From Paenibacillus arenosi (GTDB lineage Bacteria; Bacillota; Bacilli; Paenibacillales; Paenibacillaceae): a stretch of DNA of 64,000 bases. The stretch spans positions 25,895 through 89,894 of the forward strand of contig NZ_JACYTN010000021.1 in the NCBI RefSeq assembly GCF_014841135.1, read 5' to 3'. A program made the translations under genes and the position numbers. The notes beneath the pieces are model-generated. The model worked only from the letters and a program-made list of their open reading frames with translations, did not search any database and was not told the origin of the DNA. Positions 7,885 through 19,716 of the stretch are shown one piece after another; positions within the stretch are counted from its first letter, which is position 1, and each line of letters begins with the position of its first letter.

Positions 7885-10800
7885 TTACCGCTTCTTTCGC
7901 ACGAACTTCGCTGTGTTGTTCTTCGACTTGCCGCGCTTATGTGCTGCCTGCTCTGCATCACCAGAACGATTACGTGCAGCTTGAGGCGAATCCTCACCGA
8001 CGAACACGCCACTTTCAGATATACTGCGTCTGCCGCGCTTGCCGCCGCCTAGTTGACCTCGACCTGAACGGTAGTCTCCACCTCGGTCAAAGCCTGAATC
8101 TCTACCGCCCTCTTGCCCAGTTGAAGAGGAACCCCGAGAACGACCATATCCACCTTTGCCAGAACCAAAATCAAAGCGATTGCCGCCAGACTCACGCTCT
8201 GCATTTTTCACAAGGCGATCTACCCAGTTTGCATCATTATTGGCTTCTGTTCGTTCCTTACGGCCATTTTCACGAGCACCCGCTTCATTGCTTCCAAAGG
8301 TAATGCCGCCTTGACCACGTTGACGCTGGGATGGTCTAGCATAAGGGTTAATATTCGACTCGCCTCGATCGCGGCGGTTGCGACCACGCTTGTTGCGCTC
8401 ACGCCATTCTCCCTGGTTATACCACACCTCTTCATCACGTCTCGCTCCGCCTTCTTCATGCTCATGCTGGCTGCCATTCTGATTGCTTGAACCCCACGCA
8501 TCATCAAATCCATCTTGATATCCGTGACGACGTCCAGCATCTCGACCGAGTCCGCTTTGTTGTGAGGATGCACCAGAGTACATAAAGCGCACACCCTGAT
8601 TATCCAGTTCGGAAGCGCCATGTCCGTCTTCTCGTCCATTGCTTGCATTATAATCGTGCAGACGACCATCTCGACCGTCATTGCGATCACGGTGCCCTTT
8701 CCCGCCGCGTGTATCGTCACCACGACCAAAGCGTTCATTGCGCCCACCTTGTCCCTGTCCTTGACCACCACGGCCTCCGCCGTAAACTCCGCCATCGCGT
8801 CCACGACGTCCGTCTCTTGCAGCTCCACCGCGCGTATCACCGCCGCGGCCACCTTGTCCGCCACTGCCAGTTCTATCGCCACGAACACCTTGACCACCGC
8901 GACCGGCGTCACGACGATCACCACGGCCTACGTTAGCTCCGCCATCTTGACCTCGGCGTCCATCTCGGCCTGCACTGCGGCTTGCTTCGTTACCACGACT
9001 GCTGTGCCCGCTTCTTGCATCGCCGCCGCGTCCACCTTGTCCGCCGCTGCCAGCTCTATCTCCACGCGCACCTTGACCACTGCGGCCTGCATCGCGTCCA
9101 CCACGTCCAGCATCACGACTATCGCTGCGTCCGCGCTTCTTGCGCTCAAAGCCGAATTCACGACCTTGACGACCGCTGCCAAAGCGTTGTGCTTGGCCAA
9201 CTAGCGCAAAGTCAATCGTATGGTCCTCCATATTGACGTTTGCAACCACAATACGTATTTGGTCACCGATACGGAACATTCGAGCTGTCCGCTCACCCAA
9301 CAGCATCATATGCTGCTCATGGAAATGGTAGTAGTCATCCGACAAATCGCTCAAGCGGATTAGACCTTCTACCGTATTTTCCAATTCAATAAACATACCG
9401 AAGTTCGTTACGCTGCTAATAATTCCGTCGAACTCTTCCCCGACTTTATCCAGCATGAACTCCGCTTTCTTCAACTGCTCGGTATCACGTTCAGCGTCTA
9501 CCGCAACCCGCTCACGCTCAGACGATTGCTGCGCAACGTCAGGCATGCGCGCATGCAGCAGCTCATGACGCTTCTGTGTCAAAGAGCCTCCATTATCGGC
9601 AACTTCTCGAATAATTCGATGGATTACCAAGTCCGGATAACGACGAATCGGTGATGTGAAGTGGGAATAGAATTCCGCCGCCAAGCCAAAGTGGCCTGTA
9701 CTTTCCGCATCATACTTCGCTTGTCTCATCGAACGAAGCATCATCGTGCTAATAACGGTCTGTTCACGTGTCCCTTGGATTTCCTCCAATAAAGACTGAA
9801 GCGCACGCGGATGAACCGAATTGCCTTTGCCGCGCACCGCATAACCAAAGTTGGCTGCGAATGACATAAACGTCAACAGCTTCTCACTGTCTGGATCTTC
9901 GTGAATCCGGTACAAGAACGGTACACGCAGCCAATGGAAATGCTCCGCTACCGTCTCATTCGCTGCAAGCATAAACTCTTCGATAATTTGCTCAGCGATC
10001 GAACGCTCCCGCTTCACAATATCGACCGCTTTGCCTTCCTCATCTACAATAACCTTCGACTCTTGGAAGTCGAAGTCGATTGCCCCGCGGCGCATACGCT
10101 TACCACGCAGCTTCATCGCCAGTTCCTTCATCAACATAAAGTTATCGACAAGGTAGGAATAACGTTCACACAGTTCTGGATCCTGATCTTCAACAATTTT
10201 ACGGACGTTATTATAAGTCATCCGTTCCACCGAGCGAATCACACTCGGGAATACATCATGTCGCACTACTTTCGCTTGTGCATCAAATTCCATCTCACAG
10301 GACAGCGTTAAGCGATCCACATGTGGATGCAAAGAGCAAATCCCGTTCGATAATCGATGCGGAAGCATCGGAATAACACGGTCGACAAGATACACGCTAC
10401 AGCCACGAGCATACGCTTCACGATCTAAGGCAGAGCCTTCTTGCACATAGTAGCCAACATCAGCAATATGCACACCTAACTTATAATTCCCATTCTCTAG
10501 CTGTTCCACATAAACAGCGTCATCCAAGTCCTTTGCATCTTCGCCGTCAATCGTCACAATATTGAATCCGCGCAAATCCCGACGGCCTTGGCTTATAATT
10601 TCCTCATCCGAAATGGAGTCTGGCACCGCTTCTGCTTCCGCCATTACCTCATCTGGGAATGCTTCAGGCAGCTGATGCTTACGAATAACGGATAGAATGT
10701 CTACACCTGGATCATTTTTGTGTCCAAGAACCTCTATGACCTCGCCTTGAGCTGCTGTACGCCCCTCTGGATAGCTTACGATACGGACAACTACTTTCTG

Positions 10801-11325
10801 TCCACTTACCGCCCCTGCCATCGCTTCGCGCGCAATAAAGATGTCACGATTAATCCGACGATCATCGGGTACAACGAAGCCAAATGACTCATGATTCTGA
10901 AATACACCTACAACTTGCTCAACTGCTCGTTTTACAATTCGAACAATTTCCCCTTCCAGACGCGCACCATCATGGCCTTTATTCGTCACACGAACGAGGA
11001 TCGTATCGCCATTCATCGCGGATTGAAGATCATTCGCATGAATATATACGTCTGGATGGCCTGTCTCTTCTGGGATTAAAAATCCGAAGCCTTTTGCATG
11101 GGCCTGCAAGCGGCCGCGCAGCAAATTCATTCGTTCTGGCACCCCATAGCGATCTGTTCGCGTACGAATGATATGTCCAGAATGTTCTAATTCGTTCAAC
11201 GTCTTCAGAAAAGCCTTAAATTCCTGTGCATCTTCAATCTCAAAATGCTTCTCCAGCTCCTGATACGTCATTGGTCTGTATGCTGTTTCCTGCATAAACT
11301 CTAATATTTGCTGTGCCGTTATCAT
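7885..11325 (-). CDS. rnr: Ribonuclease R with a very long Gly/Arg/Asp-rich tail
   Basis: RNase R is a processive 3'-5' exoribonuclease that degrades structured RNA and defective mRNA with tmRNA. Residues 1-65 form a winged-helix region, about 70-200 two cold-shock domains, and about 245-600 the RNB catalytic domain with its metal-binding motif TIDGEDAKDLDDA (258-270). The S1 domain is near 630-707 (GIISSVTNFGMFIELE). A usual RNase R ends soon after S1 (about 780-820 residues). This one continues for about 438 residues of low-complexity sequence rich in GRGGQG, RGD and RGG units, partly built from an imperfect repeat of about 63 residues, and ends in a lysine/arginine cluster. Such tails are expected to be disordered and to bind RNA. 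Transcribed from just upstream; secG lies beyond a 410-bp spacer. Confidence 0.96.
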   Translation of the reverse strand: MITAQQILEFMQETAYRPMTYQELEKHFEIEDAQEFKAFLKTLNELEHSGHIIRTRTDRYGVPERMNLLRGRLQAHAKGFGFLIPEETGHPDVYIHANDLQSAMNGDTILVRVTNKGHDGARLEGEIVRIVKRAVEQVVGVFQNHESFGFVVPDDRRINRDIFIAREAMAGAVSGQKVVVRIVSYPEGRTAAQGEVIEVLGHKNDPGVDILSVIRKHQLPEAFPDEVMAEAEAVPDSISDEEIISQGRRDLRGFNIVTIDGEDAKDLDDAVYVEQLENGNYKLGVHIADVGYYVQEGSALDREAYARGCSVYLVDRVIPMLPHRLSNGICSLHPHVDRLTLSCEMEFDAQAKVVRHDVFPSVIRSVERMTYNNVRKIVEDQDPELCERYSYLVDNFMLMKELAMKLRGKRMRRGAIDFDFQESKVIVDEEGKAVDIVKRERSIAEQIIEEFMLAANETVAEHFHWLRVPFLYRIHEDPDSEKLLTFMSFAANFGYAVRGKGNSVHPRALQSLLEEIQGTREQTVISTMMLRSMRQAKYDAESTGHFGLAAEFYSHFTSPIRRYPDLVIHRIIREVADNGGSLTQKRHELLHARMPDVAQQSSERERVAVDAERDTEQLKKAEFMLDKVGEEFDGIISSVTNFGMFIELENTVEGLIRLSDLSDDYYHFHEQHMMLLGERTARMFRIGDQIRIVVANVNMEDHTIDFALVGQAQRFGSGRQGREFGFERKKRGRSDSRDAGRGGRDAGRSGQGARGDRAGSGGQGGRGGDARSGHSSRGNEASRSAGRDGRRGQDGGANVGRGDRRDAGRGGQGVRGDRTGSGGQGGRGGDTRGGAARDGRRGRDGGVYGGGRGGQGQGQGGRNERFGRGDDTRGGKGHRDRNDGRDGRLHDYNASNGREDGHGASELDNQGVRFMYSGASSQQSGLGRDAGRRHGYQDGFDDAWGSSNQNGSQHEHEEGGARRDEEVWYNQGEWRERNKRGRNRRDRGESNINPYARPSQRQRGQGGITFGSNEAGARENGRKERTEANNDANWVDRLVKNAERESGGNRFDFGSGKGGYGRSRGSSSTGQEGGRDSGFDRGGDYRSGRGQLGGGKRGRRSISESGVFVGEDSPQAARNRSGDAEQAAHKRGKSKNNTAKFVRKKR

Positions 11326-11735
11326 CTGTTGTTCACCTCACACTTGCTCCATCAACTTCCACAAGTATATTCATATATAACCTAGTATACACGAAATCAA
11401 AAGCAACCATCCCGGCGAATGGTATAAACCTTATAAAAAGACGAATGCACGGGATCGTTTAACTAGCCATATTTTATCTTGATTGATTCATGCAGCATTC
11501 AAAATGTACCCCTAGTGGCACACGCAACTGTGAAGATTGTTCCCATTCACTCACCGCATCATACCTCAAAGAGAATTATATTAATTCTATCTTAAATGCT
11601 TAATAATTCAATTACTCATTATTTACATGTGGAGCAAATCCATTCGTTTAAGCCTTCATAAGCCTCTCCATACATAGTTACACAAAAAAACCTTAACCCG
11701 AACTAATCGGATTAAGGCTTCTTATATATCATGTA
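11326..11735. other. Gene-free spacer between rnr and secG
   Basis: The stretch holds the secG terminator (11684-11717) and presumably an rnr promoter near 11380-11400, where a TATACT hexamer is present on the minus strand without a clear -35 partner. No coding frame is convincing. Confidence 0.6.
11684..11717 (-). terminator. secG terminator
   Basis: On the minus strand CCTTAATCC pairs with GGGTTAAGG and is followed by seven U residues. It starts about 20 bp after the secG stop. Confidence 0.88.
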
Positions 11736-11972
11736 TTAGTTCTTCATGAAATAAGCAACGACAAGAGACAAAATAAAGAATCCTGCTGCCAATCCCATCG
11801 TCAAACGCTGTAAGAACAGCTCAGCTCCGCGTGCTTTCGTCTTTCCGAATAGATGTTCCGCACCGCCGGAGATGGCGCCCGATAGACCCGCACTCTTCCC
11901 TTGTTGCAAGAGTACCGTGCAAATCAATCCGATTGAAAAAATAACAAGCAATACAGTCAAAAATCCTTCCAT
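11736..11972 (-). CDS. secG: Preprotein translocase subunit SecG
   Basis: The 78-residue protein is the small accessory subunit of the SecYEG export channel. It has the expected two membrane helices (about 5-22 and 52-74) flanking the conserved loop [35 protein letters not shown] site (AGGAGGTGGAAGC) stands just before the ATG. The order secG-rnr-smpB-ssrA is conserved in Bacillales. A terminator follows, so rnr is probably transcribed separately. Confidence 0.96.
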   Translation of the reverse strand: MEGFLTVLLVIFSIGLICTVLLQQGKSAGLSGAISGGAEHLFGKTKARGAELFLQRLTMGLAAGFFILSLVVAYFMKN

Positions 11973-12083
11973 GCTTCCACCTCCTAAGGTTGCCTATCAC
12001 ATCGTACTTCGAAAGAGATAAGCCTATAAAAACAGTATTATTATTGTACCATATCCTTCAAAAGGTTACAAGCACTCTACTAC

Positions 12084-12917
12084 TTACTGCTCTTCTCCAT
12101 GTTCAGTCAAGCGCAGCGCATTGTGACGCAATGGCCCAACATACTGATTAAGTGCGAAGGAATGACGAATAGCTTCTGTAATGAAACGCTTCGCTGTTGC
12201 CATGCTCTCTTGCACCGTGAAGCCTTTAGCTAATTCCGCTGCAATTGCAGCAGAGTATGTGCAGCCTGCACCGTGCGTATACGTCGTCTCAATACGGTCT
12301 GCTTCAAGGATTTCAAATGTACTGCCATCATATACAACGTCTACAGAAGTTGGCAGGCCAATCTTAGAACCGCCCTTCACCACAACGTATTTTGCACCTT
12401 GTTCTTGAATACGCGCAGCCGCTTGCTTCATATCATCTAGTGATTTGATCGGTGCTGTACCTGCTAATTGAGCCGCTTCGAACAAGTTTGGCGTAACAAC
12501 GGTCGCCTTAGGGACAAGAATATCACGCAATGCATCGTTTGTCTCTGGGTGCAGAGCCTCATCTTGGCCTTTGCAGATCATAACCGGATCAACCACAACG
12601 TTCGGAATATTGTGCTTTTCAATGATACGTGCAGCAAGCTCAATAATGTCGATGGAACCAAGCATACCCGTCTTCATACCATCTACCCCAATGGAAAGGA
12701 TCGTTTTCAACTGTTCTTCTACAGTCGATAGCGCGATTGGGAACACACCATGCGCCCACTCTTTGTCTGGGTCCATCGTTACAACCGTTGTTAGCGCGGT
12801 CATTCCAAATACACCGCGCTCCTGAAATGTTTTCAAGTCGGCTTGAATACCTGCTCCACCGCTAGTATCAGAACCTGCTAATGTTAGTACTTTACGAATT
12901 GGTTTCATTGCTGCCAT
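12084..12917 (-). CDS. pdxK: Pyridoxine/pyridoxal kinase of the ThiD-like type
   Basis: The enzyme phosphorylates pyridoxine, pyridoxal or pyridoxamine at the 5' position with ATP in vitamin B6 salvage. The sequence is ribokinase-like: LAGSDTSGGAGIQADLKTFQE at the N-terminus binds substrate, VVDPVMICKG is central, and the anion-hole signature THGAGCTYSAAIAAELAKG carries the catalytic region including Cys. It matches Bacillus subtilis PdxK more closely than HMP-phosphate kinase ThiD as I recall them, including FALNQYVGPLRHNALRL at the end. The 277-residue length fits. Some overlap with ThiD activity cannot be excluded. It stands alone upstream of secG. Confidence 0.9.
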   Translation of the reverse strand: MAAMKPIRKVLTLAGSDTSGGAGIQADLKTFQERGVFGMTALTTVVTMDPDKEWAHGVFPIALSTVEEQLKTILSIGVDGMKTGMLGSIDIIELAARIIEKHNIPNVVVDPVMICKGQDEALHPETNDALRDILVPKATVVTPNLFEAAQLAGTAPIKSLDDMKQAAARIQEQGAKYVVVKGGSKIGLPTSVDVVYDGSTFEILEADRIETTYTHGAGCTYSAAIAAELAKGFTVQESMATAKRFITEAIRHSFALNQYVGPLRHNALRLTEHGEEQ

Positions 12918-13076
12918 GTTTCGTTCGTCCTTTCAATCATGTAGTCATATTGCGAGCTGTATTAGGCACACCATGGCTAGGTGTGTATTTGTCATACACG
13001 TATCATTACAAAATGAAAGCCGTTTGTCCATACATTCCACATGCTCGATCGTAATATGTATTCTTAGGGTTCCAGC

Positions 13077-14420
13077 TTACTCTTTTATAATAATGGTTCC
13101 TGCATCTGTTTTAGCGTTCACACGGAATGTTCCATCATCGTATGAGGCAGGCACTTCCACTTCACCCAAGCCCGATTTGGCCTGATACTTCCCTTTAGCT
13201 CCTTGTGGAACCTCAATTTCGATCGCACCCATATTCGTTTTTACATCCACATTATGCGGCTTCTTCATTTCAAGACTTACACTACCTAGATCCAACTTAA
13301 TATTGACAGGCTTTGTCGTTTCTAAGATCTTTATCTCACCATTATCAGACTCTATCTTTATAGGAGAATCAATTCTTTCAAATTCAGTAGAACCATTTTC
13401 TAATTCTACGTTCATGGAGCCACTGGAGATATCACTAGCACGCAATATACCGTTGTCCATTTGGATTTCCACTCTCTCGAACTTACCGCCATGAAGATTG
13501 ATCTCACCTAACTCCTGTTCGAGTTGTAGTTTGCGGAGTTCATAATTGTCTTGTAGCGTAATTACAAAGGAATACTGATAATTCGCATACATATCTGATT
13601 CATCCAACTCAAAAGTAATTTGATCATTTTTAAGTTGCGTTGCTTCCATTCGCTCTCCAACACTAGGGGCTGTAACAGCTTTCCAAGCAATCTCATTGTG
13701 ATCACCTTGCTTGAATTCAATATCAACTTCGCCGAGATCCGTTTCAATAATAAGATCCTTCCATTTTGACGAATCGCCCAATTTGATTACGCCCTCATAA
13801 TGACTCCCTTCGAACTCACTATATTCGTCATCCCATGCGAAAGAAGTAGAAGCCTCCACAATATCTTTTATATCTTCTTTACTTACTAAATCTCCCAAGT
13901 CTTCTAAATGCTCTAATTGCTTATCAACATCCTCTAGTATCGATTCAACGCTTGCTGACGCAGCTACTTTTTCATCAGGCCCATCTATAAAGTATGCAAC
14001 ACCAGTGGAAACGAGCAGGCCTCCACCCACCACAATAAGAGTAAACGCTGATAAGAGAGTAAATAACGATTTCTTTGCTTTGAATAGGCCTGAGCTTTGA
14101 GGTGGATACTCTGCTTCAGAATAACCAGAATAGTTAGTGTAATTTGGATGTAAATAAGAATAATTCAACGATTCATCCGTTCGGTTGCTGTTATCTTGGT
14201 AGGCAGATAAGTCCGGCGCCTTGTAGGAAGGACCCACTGTTTCCTTTGCTATTTCGATCGGATCGCCAAGTTCCTCAGCTATTTGCTCCTCCGTCTTGCC
14301 CTGCTGCTCACCGTAAATAAAATGAGCCTCTACTTCAGATAGGAGATCAGACTGCACCTCTGGTGATAACTGTTGAGAATAGAATCGTAACAATGCCAAA
14401 TACTCTTGCTTGTTCATCAT
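13077..14420 (-). CDS. HAAS-domain/DUF4097 membrane protein (PadR partner)
   Basis: Residues 1-65 (MNKQEYLALLRFYSQQLSPEVQSDLLSEVEAHF, then EQIAEELGDPIEIAK) match the HAAS/DUF1700 domain found with PadR regulators. A linker of about 45 residues rich in Tyr, Ser and Asn leads to one membrane helix (about 117-142). A short coiled coil (SILEDVDKQLEHLEDLGD) follows. Residues 190-447 form the repetitive beta structure of DUF4097 (VNIKLDLGSVSLEMK, VDVKTNMGAIEIEVPQGA). The beta region should lie outside the cell. The start overlaps the padR stop by 4 nt (ATGA), so the two genes are translationally coupled. Such pairs are thought to sense envelope state; the ligand is unknown. Confidence 0.85.
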   Translation of the reverse strand: MMNKQEYLALLRFYSQQLSPEVQSDLLSEVEAHFIYGEQQGKTEEQIAEELGDPIEIAKETVGPSYKAPDLSAYQDNSNRTDESLNYSYLHPNYTNYSGYSEAEYPPQSSGLFKAKKSLFTLLSAFTLIVVGGGLLVSTGVAYFIDGPDEKVAASASVESILEDVDKQLEHLEDLGDLVSKEDIKDIVEASTSFAWDDEYSEFEGSHYEGVIKLGDSSKWKDLIIETDLGEVDIEFKQGDHNEIAWKAVTAPSVGERMEATQLKNDQITFELDESDMYANYQYSFVITLQDNYELRKLQLEQELGEINLHGGKFERVEIQMDNGILRASDISSGSMNVELENGSTEFERIDSPIKIESDNGEIKILETTKPVNIKLDLGSVSLEMKKPHNVDVKTNMGAIEIEVPQGAKGKYQAKSGLGEVEVPASYDDGTFRVNAKTDAGTIIIKE

Positions 14421-14749
14421 TCAACCTCCGTCTCGTATGATTCGATCAACCCATTAATATTGGACACAAATCGTCCCCATTCACGAACTAACTGTTCCAT
14501 ATAGATCTTTCCTTCTGGTGTTAAACGATAATATTTGCGTGGCGGACCTTCCGTCGATTCTTGTAAGTAAGTAGAACAATGACCATCTGTAACAAGTCTT
14601 CGTAATACCGGATAAATAGCCCCTTCCGCCACATCTACATGCTCAGATATCGTTTGTGCCAGCTCAAACCCATATCGATCCCGTTTATGTATAAGCATCA
14701 TTGCACACAAACCGAGTACTCCTTTTTTAAATTGAACAATTTCTTTCAT
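14417..14749 (-). CDS. PadR family transcriptional regulator
   Basis: I place the start at the ATG at 14749 because GGAG lies 6 nt before it; an upstream ATG at 14785 has no such site. The 110-residue product is a small PadR repressor: a winged helix (GVLGLCAMMLIHKRDRYGFELAQTISEH, VAEGAIYPVLRRLVTDG, RKYYRLTPEGK) and a C-terminal dimerisation helix. PadR proteins usually repress their own operon and release DNA on ligand or stress. The partner HAAS/DUF4097 gene overlaps its 3' end. A 10-bp inverted repeat framing the promoter (14811-14851) is a likely binding site. Confidence 0.92.
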   Translation of the reverse strand: MKEIVQFKKGVLGLCAMMLIHKRDRYGFELAQTISEHVDVAEGAIYPVLRRLVTDGHCSTYLQESTEGPPRKYYRLTPEGKIYMEQLVREWGRFVSNINGLIESYETEVE

Positions 14750-14810
14750 TCGCTTCTCCAACCTCATTCCAGATGCCATCATCATTCAGTAGTAATTATA
14801 GAACAATAGT

Positions 14811-14851
14811 GGTTGTCATTATTTTACACCAGTATTTCTACAATGACAACC
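14811..14851 (-). promoter_or_regulatory. padR promoter framed by an inverted repeat (putative operator)
   Basis: GGTTGTCATT (14811-14820) and AATGACAACC (14842-14851) are perfect inverse copies 21 nt apart. On the minus strand one arm supplies a TTGTCA -35 hexamer, 17 nt before a TAAAAT -10. The other arm lies just downstream of the -10. A perfect TATAAT follows closer to the gene. Confidence 0.55.
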
Positions 14852-15050
14852 CAATCTCCACAATTCCCAACATAGGCATTCACCCTGCCCGAGCCATCCC
14901 TCCATAAGACCTTCTCTTCACTGCCTAACACCAAAACTAGCACTTCCACATACGATATTACGTACGGTCTAAACTTAAAAGCATAGCCGTACTTGCTCAC
15001 ACGTTCCTCAAAACTATCAAGCCAGTCATTATTAGAGGGGAGGCAGTGAC

Positions 15051-15746
15051 ATGAAATATTTCTGGGAAGGATATATACATCCCATTCTTCGTCTTCTCCG
15101 TCCACGCCATATCGTGGAGATCGGCAGTGCTCAAGGATGGAATACCCACAATTTGCTTCGCTATATGTCATTTAGCCGCCGTCGCCTCACCATTATCGAT
15201 CCATCCCCCATGTTCGATGTCCAAGCTGTACAAGAACAATACGGAGAACGTTTTCAGCCCATGTTAGATATAAGCTTGCATGCACTTCCAAAGATCGAGC
15301 ATTGTGATGTCGTGCTTATTGATGGCGATCATAACTGGTATACGGTATATAATGAGCTTCAATTGCTAACAAAAATAGATCCGTTCCCGGTTGTACTCTT
15401 TCATGATGTGGAGTGGCCTTATGCGCGTAGAGATATGTATTACTTTCCTGAGACGATTCCTGAACCATTCCGGCATAAATATGCCCATCTTGGTGTGAGG
15501 CGTGAACAATCCCAACTTACGCACGATGGAATGAACGCATCTTTCTGCAATGCTATAAGTGAAGGTGGACCTCGTAACGGTGTGCTGACAGCCGTAGAAG
15601 ATTTCCTACACCAAACTGAGCTTCCTTTGTCTTATTATCATGTCGCGAAGCAGTATGGCTTAGGTATTCTCGTCGCAGGAGCTACTAATCGGCAGCGTCG
15701 CCTTATAGAATATTTGAACAGACAACCATCAATAGAAACTAGATAA
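15051..15746 (+). CDS. SAM-dependent methyltransferase (class I, Methyltransf_24-like)
   Basis: GGGGAGG lies about 8 nt before the ATG. The 231-residue protein shows motif I as IVEIGSAQGWNTHNLL (about 21-36), an acidic loop TIIDPSP, and motif IV as CDVVLIDGDHNWY, typical of Methyltransf_24 and CmcI-like enzymes. The FHDVEWPYARRDMYY block and a later GPRNGVLTAVEDFL segment recall enzymes acting on sugars or secondary metabolites. The substrate cannot be deduced. It is monocistronic on the plus strand, converges on eno, and shares a bidirectional terminator with it. Confidence 0.82.
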   Translation: MKYFWEGYIHPILRLLRPRHIVEIGSAQGWNTHNLLRYMSFSRRRLTIIDPSPMFDVQAVQEQYGERFQPMLDISLHALPKIEHCDVVLIDGDHNWYTVYNELQLLTKIDPFPVVLFHDVEWPYARRDMYYFPETIPEPFRHKYAHLGVRREQSQLTHDGMNASFCNAISEGGPRNGVLTAVEDFLHQTELPLSYYHVAKQYGLGILVAGATNRQRRLIEYLNRQPSIETR

Positions 15747-15829
15747 ATGCAGAAAGTAAAGTCGGCTGTGTGCTTATTGTCTTCAAGTTGAGTGATTTCG
15801 TCTATAAACAGTCTTGATAACTTATACAA

Positions 15830-15882
15830 ATAAGAGGCTATCCCTATAAGCAGATTACTCTGCTTATGGGACAGCCTCTTAT
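15830..15882. terminator. Bidirectional terminator between methyltransferase and eno
   Basis: A long stem (AAGAGGCT...AGCCTCTT with inner ATAAGCAG/CTGCTTAT) spans 15832-15880 with A/T-rich flanks on both sides. It serves the convergent eno and methyltransferase genes. Confidence 0.85.
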
Positions 15883-15915
15883 TATTTATAGATGAGCCGC
15901 TAACGCGGCGGCACC

Positions 15916-17220
<1,305 letters not shown>

Positions 17221-17307
17221 TTAACAATAAAATTAGTATTTATATATTGTAACATAATCTATATAAGCAAAGCATATACCTATAGGATCAGGGCCCTTTT
17301 GCTTAGC

Positions 17308-18846
17308 TTACTTCTTCAACAACGTGTTGCCTGTCATTTCAACTGGCTTCGGCAAGTTCAATAGTTCAAGCATCGTTGGTGCGATATCAGCCAAGATGCC
17401 GTCTGCACGCAATTCAACATCGTTAGATGTAAGAATGAACGGAACCGGGTTCGTCGTATGCGCCGTATGAGGACGGCCATTCTCGTCGAATACCATATCT
17501 GCATTGCCGTGGTCAGCTGTAATGATTGCTACGCCGCCTTTAGCTAGTACTGCTTCAACAACTTTACCCATGCACTCATCTGTTACTTCAACTGCCTTGA
17601 TCGTTGGTTCAAGCATTCCGGAGTGCCCAACCATATCAGGGTTAGCGAAGTTCAAAATAATTGCATCGAACTGATCAGAGTTGATCTCGTTTACAGCAGC
17701 TTCCGCTACTTCGTAAGCGCTCATCTCTGGTTGCAAGTCATAAGTCGCAACTTTTGGAGAGTTAATCAACACGCGCTTCTCGCCTGGCAATTCGACGTCT
17801 CGACCACCACTGAAGAAGAAGGTTACGTGCGGGTATTTCTCCGTTTCCGCAATGCGGAGCTGCTTCTTGCCATGCTGTACAAGCACTTCACCGAATGTGT
17901 TATCCAATTCTTTCGGCTTGTAAGCTACGAATCCACCGACAGTCTCTGAGAAGAGCGTCAAGCAGACGAAGTACAATGCTGTTGGATGGTTGTCTCCACG
18001 GTCAAAGCCTTGGAAATCACTGTTCGTGAACACTTGCGACAACTGAATCGCACGGTCAGGGCGGAAGTTCAAGAATACAACAGCATCCTCGCTCTTCACT
18101 AGACCAACCGGCTGTTCCTGCTCATCTACGATAACTGTTGGCATTACGAACTCATCGAAGATCGATTGCTCGTAAGACTTCTTCACCGCTTCGATTGGAT
18201 CATGGTATTTAGGTCCATCAGCGTATACCATTGCACGGTAGGACTTCTCCAAACGCTCCCAGCGCTTGTCGCGATCCATCGCATAGTAGCGACCTTGTAC
18301 CGTAGCAATCTTGCCTACGCCAATTTCTTCAATCTTCGCTTTCAACTGCTCAAGGTAGCCAATAGCGCTATCTGGCGCTACGTCACGACCATCAAGGAAT
18401 GCATGAATGTAAACCTCTTCAAGACCTTCCTTTTTGCACAGATCAAGCATAGCAAATGTATGATTAATATGACTGTGTACGCCGCCATCAGACAACAAGC
18501 CGTAAATATGAAGCGCCTTGTTGTTTGTTTTCGCATGGTTCACTGCTCCGATAAGTGTTTGGTTATCGTAGAATTCACCTTCACGAATCGACTTTGTAAT
18601 ACGAGTCAAATCTTGATATACGATGCGGCCTGCACCGATATTCAAGTGACCTACTTCTGAGTTACCCATTTGCCCTTCCGGCAAACCTACCGCTTCGCCG
18701 CAAGCGACTAGCGTAGTGTTCGGGTATTGGCTCATGTAGCGGTCGTAGTTAGGCTTCTTCGCTTGTGCTACAGCGTTACCTTCTGCAGTACCACGAAGAC
18801 CGAAGCCGTCCATAATAATAAGAGCTACTGGTCTAGGTGCGGACAT
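17308..18846 (-). CDS. gpmI: 2,3-bisphosphoglycerate-independent phosphoglycerate mutase
   Basis: This manganese-dependent mutase interconverts 3- and 2-phosphoglycerate. The 512-residue protein belongs to the alkaline phosphatase superfamily: [13 protein letters not shown] holds the first metal ligands, [14 protein letters not shown] the phosphorylated serine near residue 62, and [28 protein letters not shown] the late metal-binding site. The ATG is only 1 nt after the tpiA stop, so the two are translationally coupled. GGAG lies about 8 nt before the start, inside tpiA. Confidence 0.97.
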   Translation of the reverse strand: MSAPRPVALIIMDGFGLRGTAEGNAVAQAKKPNYDRYMSQYPNTTLVACGEAVGLPEGQMGNSEVGHLNIGAGRIVYQDLTRITKSIREGEFYDNQTLIGAVNHAKTNNKALHIYGLLSDGGVHSHINHTFAMLDLCKKEGLEEVYIHAFLDGRDVAPDSAIGYLEQLKAKIEEIGVGKIATVQGRYYAMDRDKRWERLEKSYRAMVYADGPKYHDPIEAVKKSYEQSIFDEFVMPTVIVDEQEQPVGLVKSEDAVVFLNFRPDRAIQLSQVFTNSDFQGFDRGDNHPTALYFVCLTLFSETVGGFVAYKPKELDNTFGEVLVQHGKKQLRIAETEKYPHVTFFFSGGRDVELPGEKRVLINSPKVATYDLQPEMSAYEVAEAAVNEINSDQFDAIILNFANPDMVGHSGMLEPTIKAVEVTDECMGKVVEAVLAKGGVAIITADHGNADMVFDENGRPHTAHTTNPVPFILTSNDVELRADGILADIAPTMLELLNLPKPVEMTGNTLLKK

Positions 18847-18847
18847 C

Positions 18848-19633
<786 letters not shown>

Positions 19634-19716
19634 CTAATTACATGGATAAGCTATACCGCCTACAGAAAGTAAAGTCTAGCTAGCAAGGCTTAAAAGCTTA
19701 CTCGCCCTAAGCGATC

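Noticed and set aside
8740..9170. CRISPR-like repetition
   Set aside because: The repeats are imperfect, variable and in frame with the Gly/Arg-rich protein tail; there are no conserved repeats with unique spacers.
8220..9204. Open frames on both strands across the rnr tail
   Set aside because: They arise from the GC-rich low-complexity repeat; the rnr frame runs through the region and has the proper upstream domains.
14824..15171. 115-codon minus-strand frame
   Set aside because: It overlaps the methyltransferase start, lacks a ribosome site and resembles no family.
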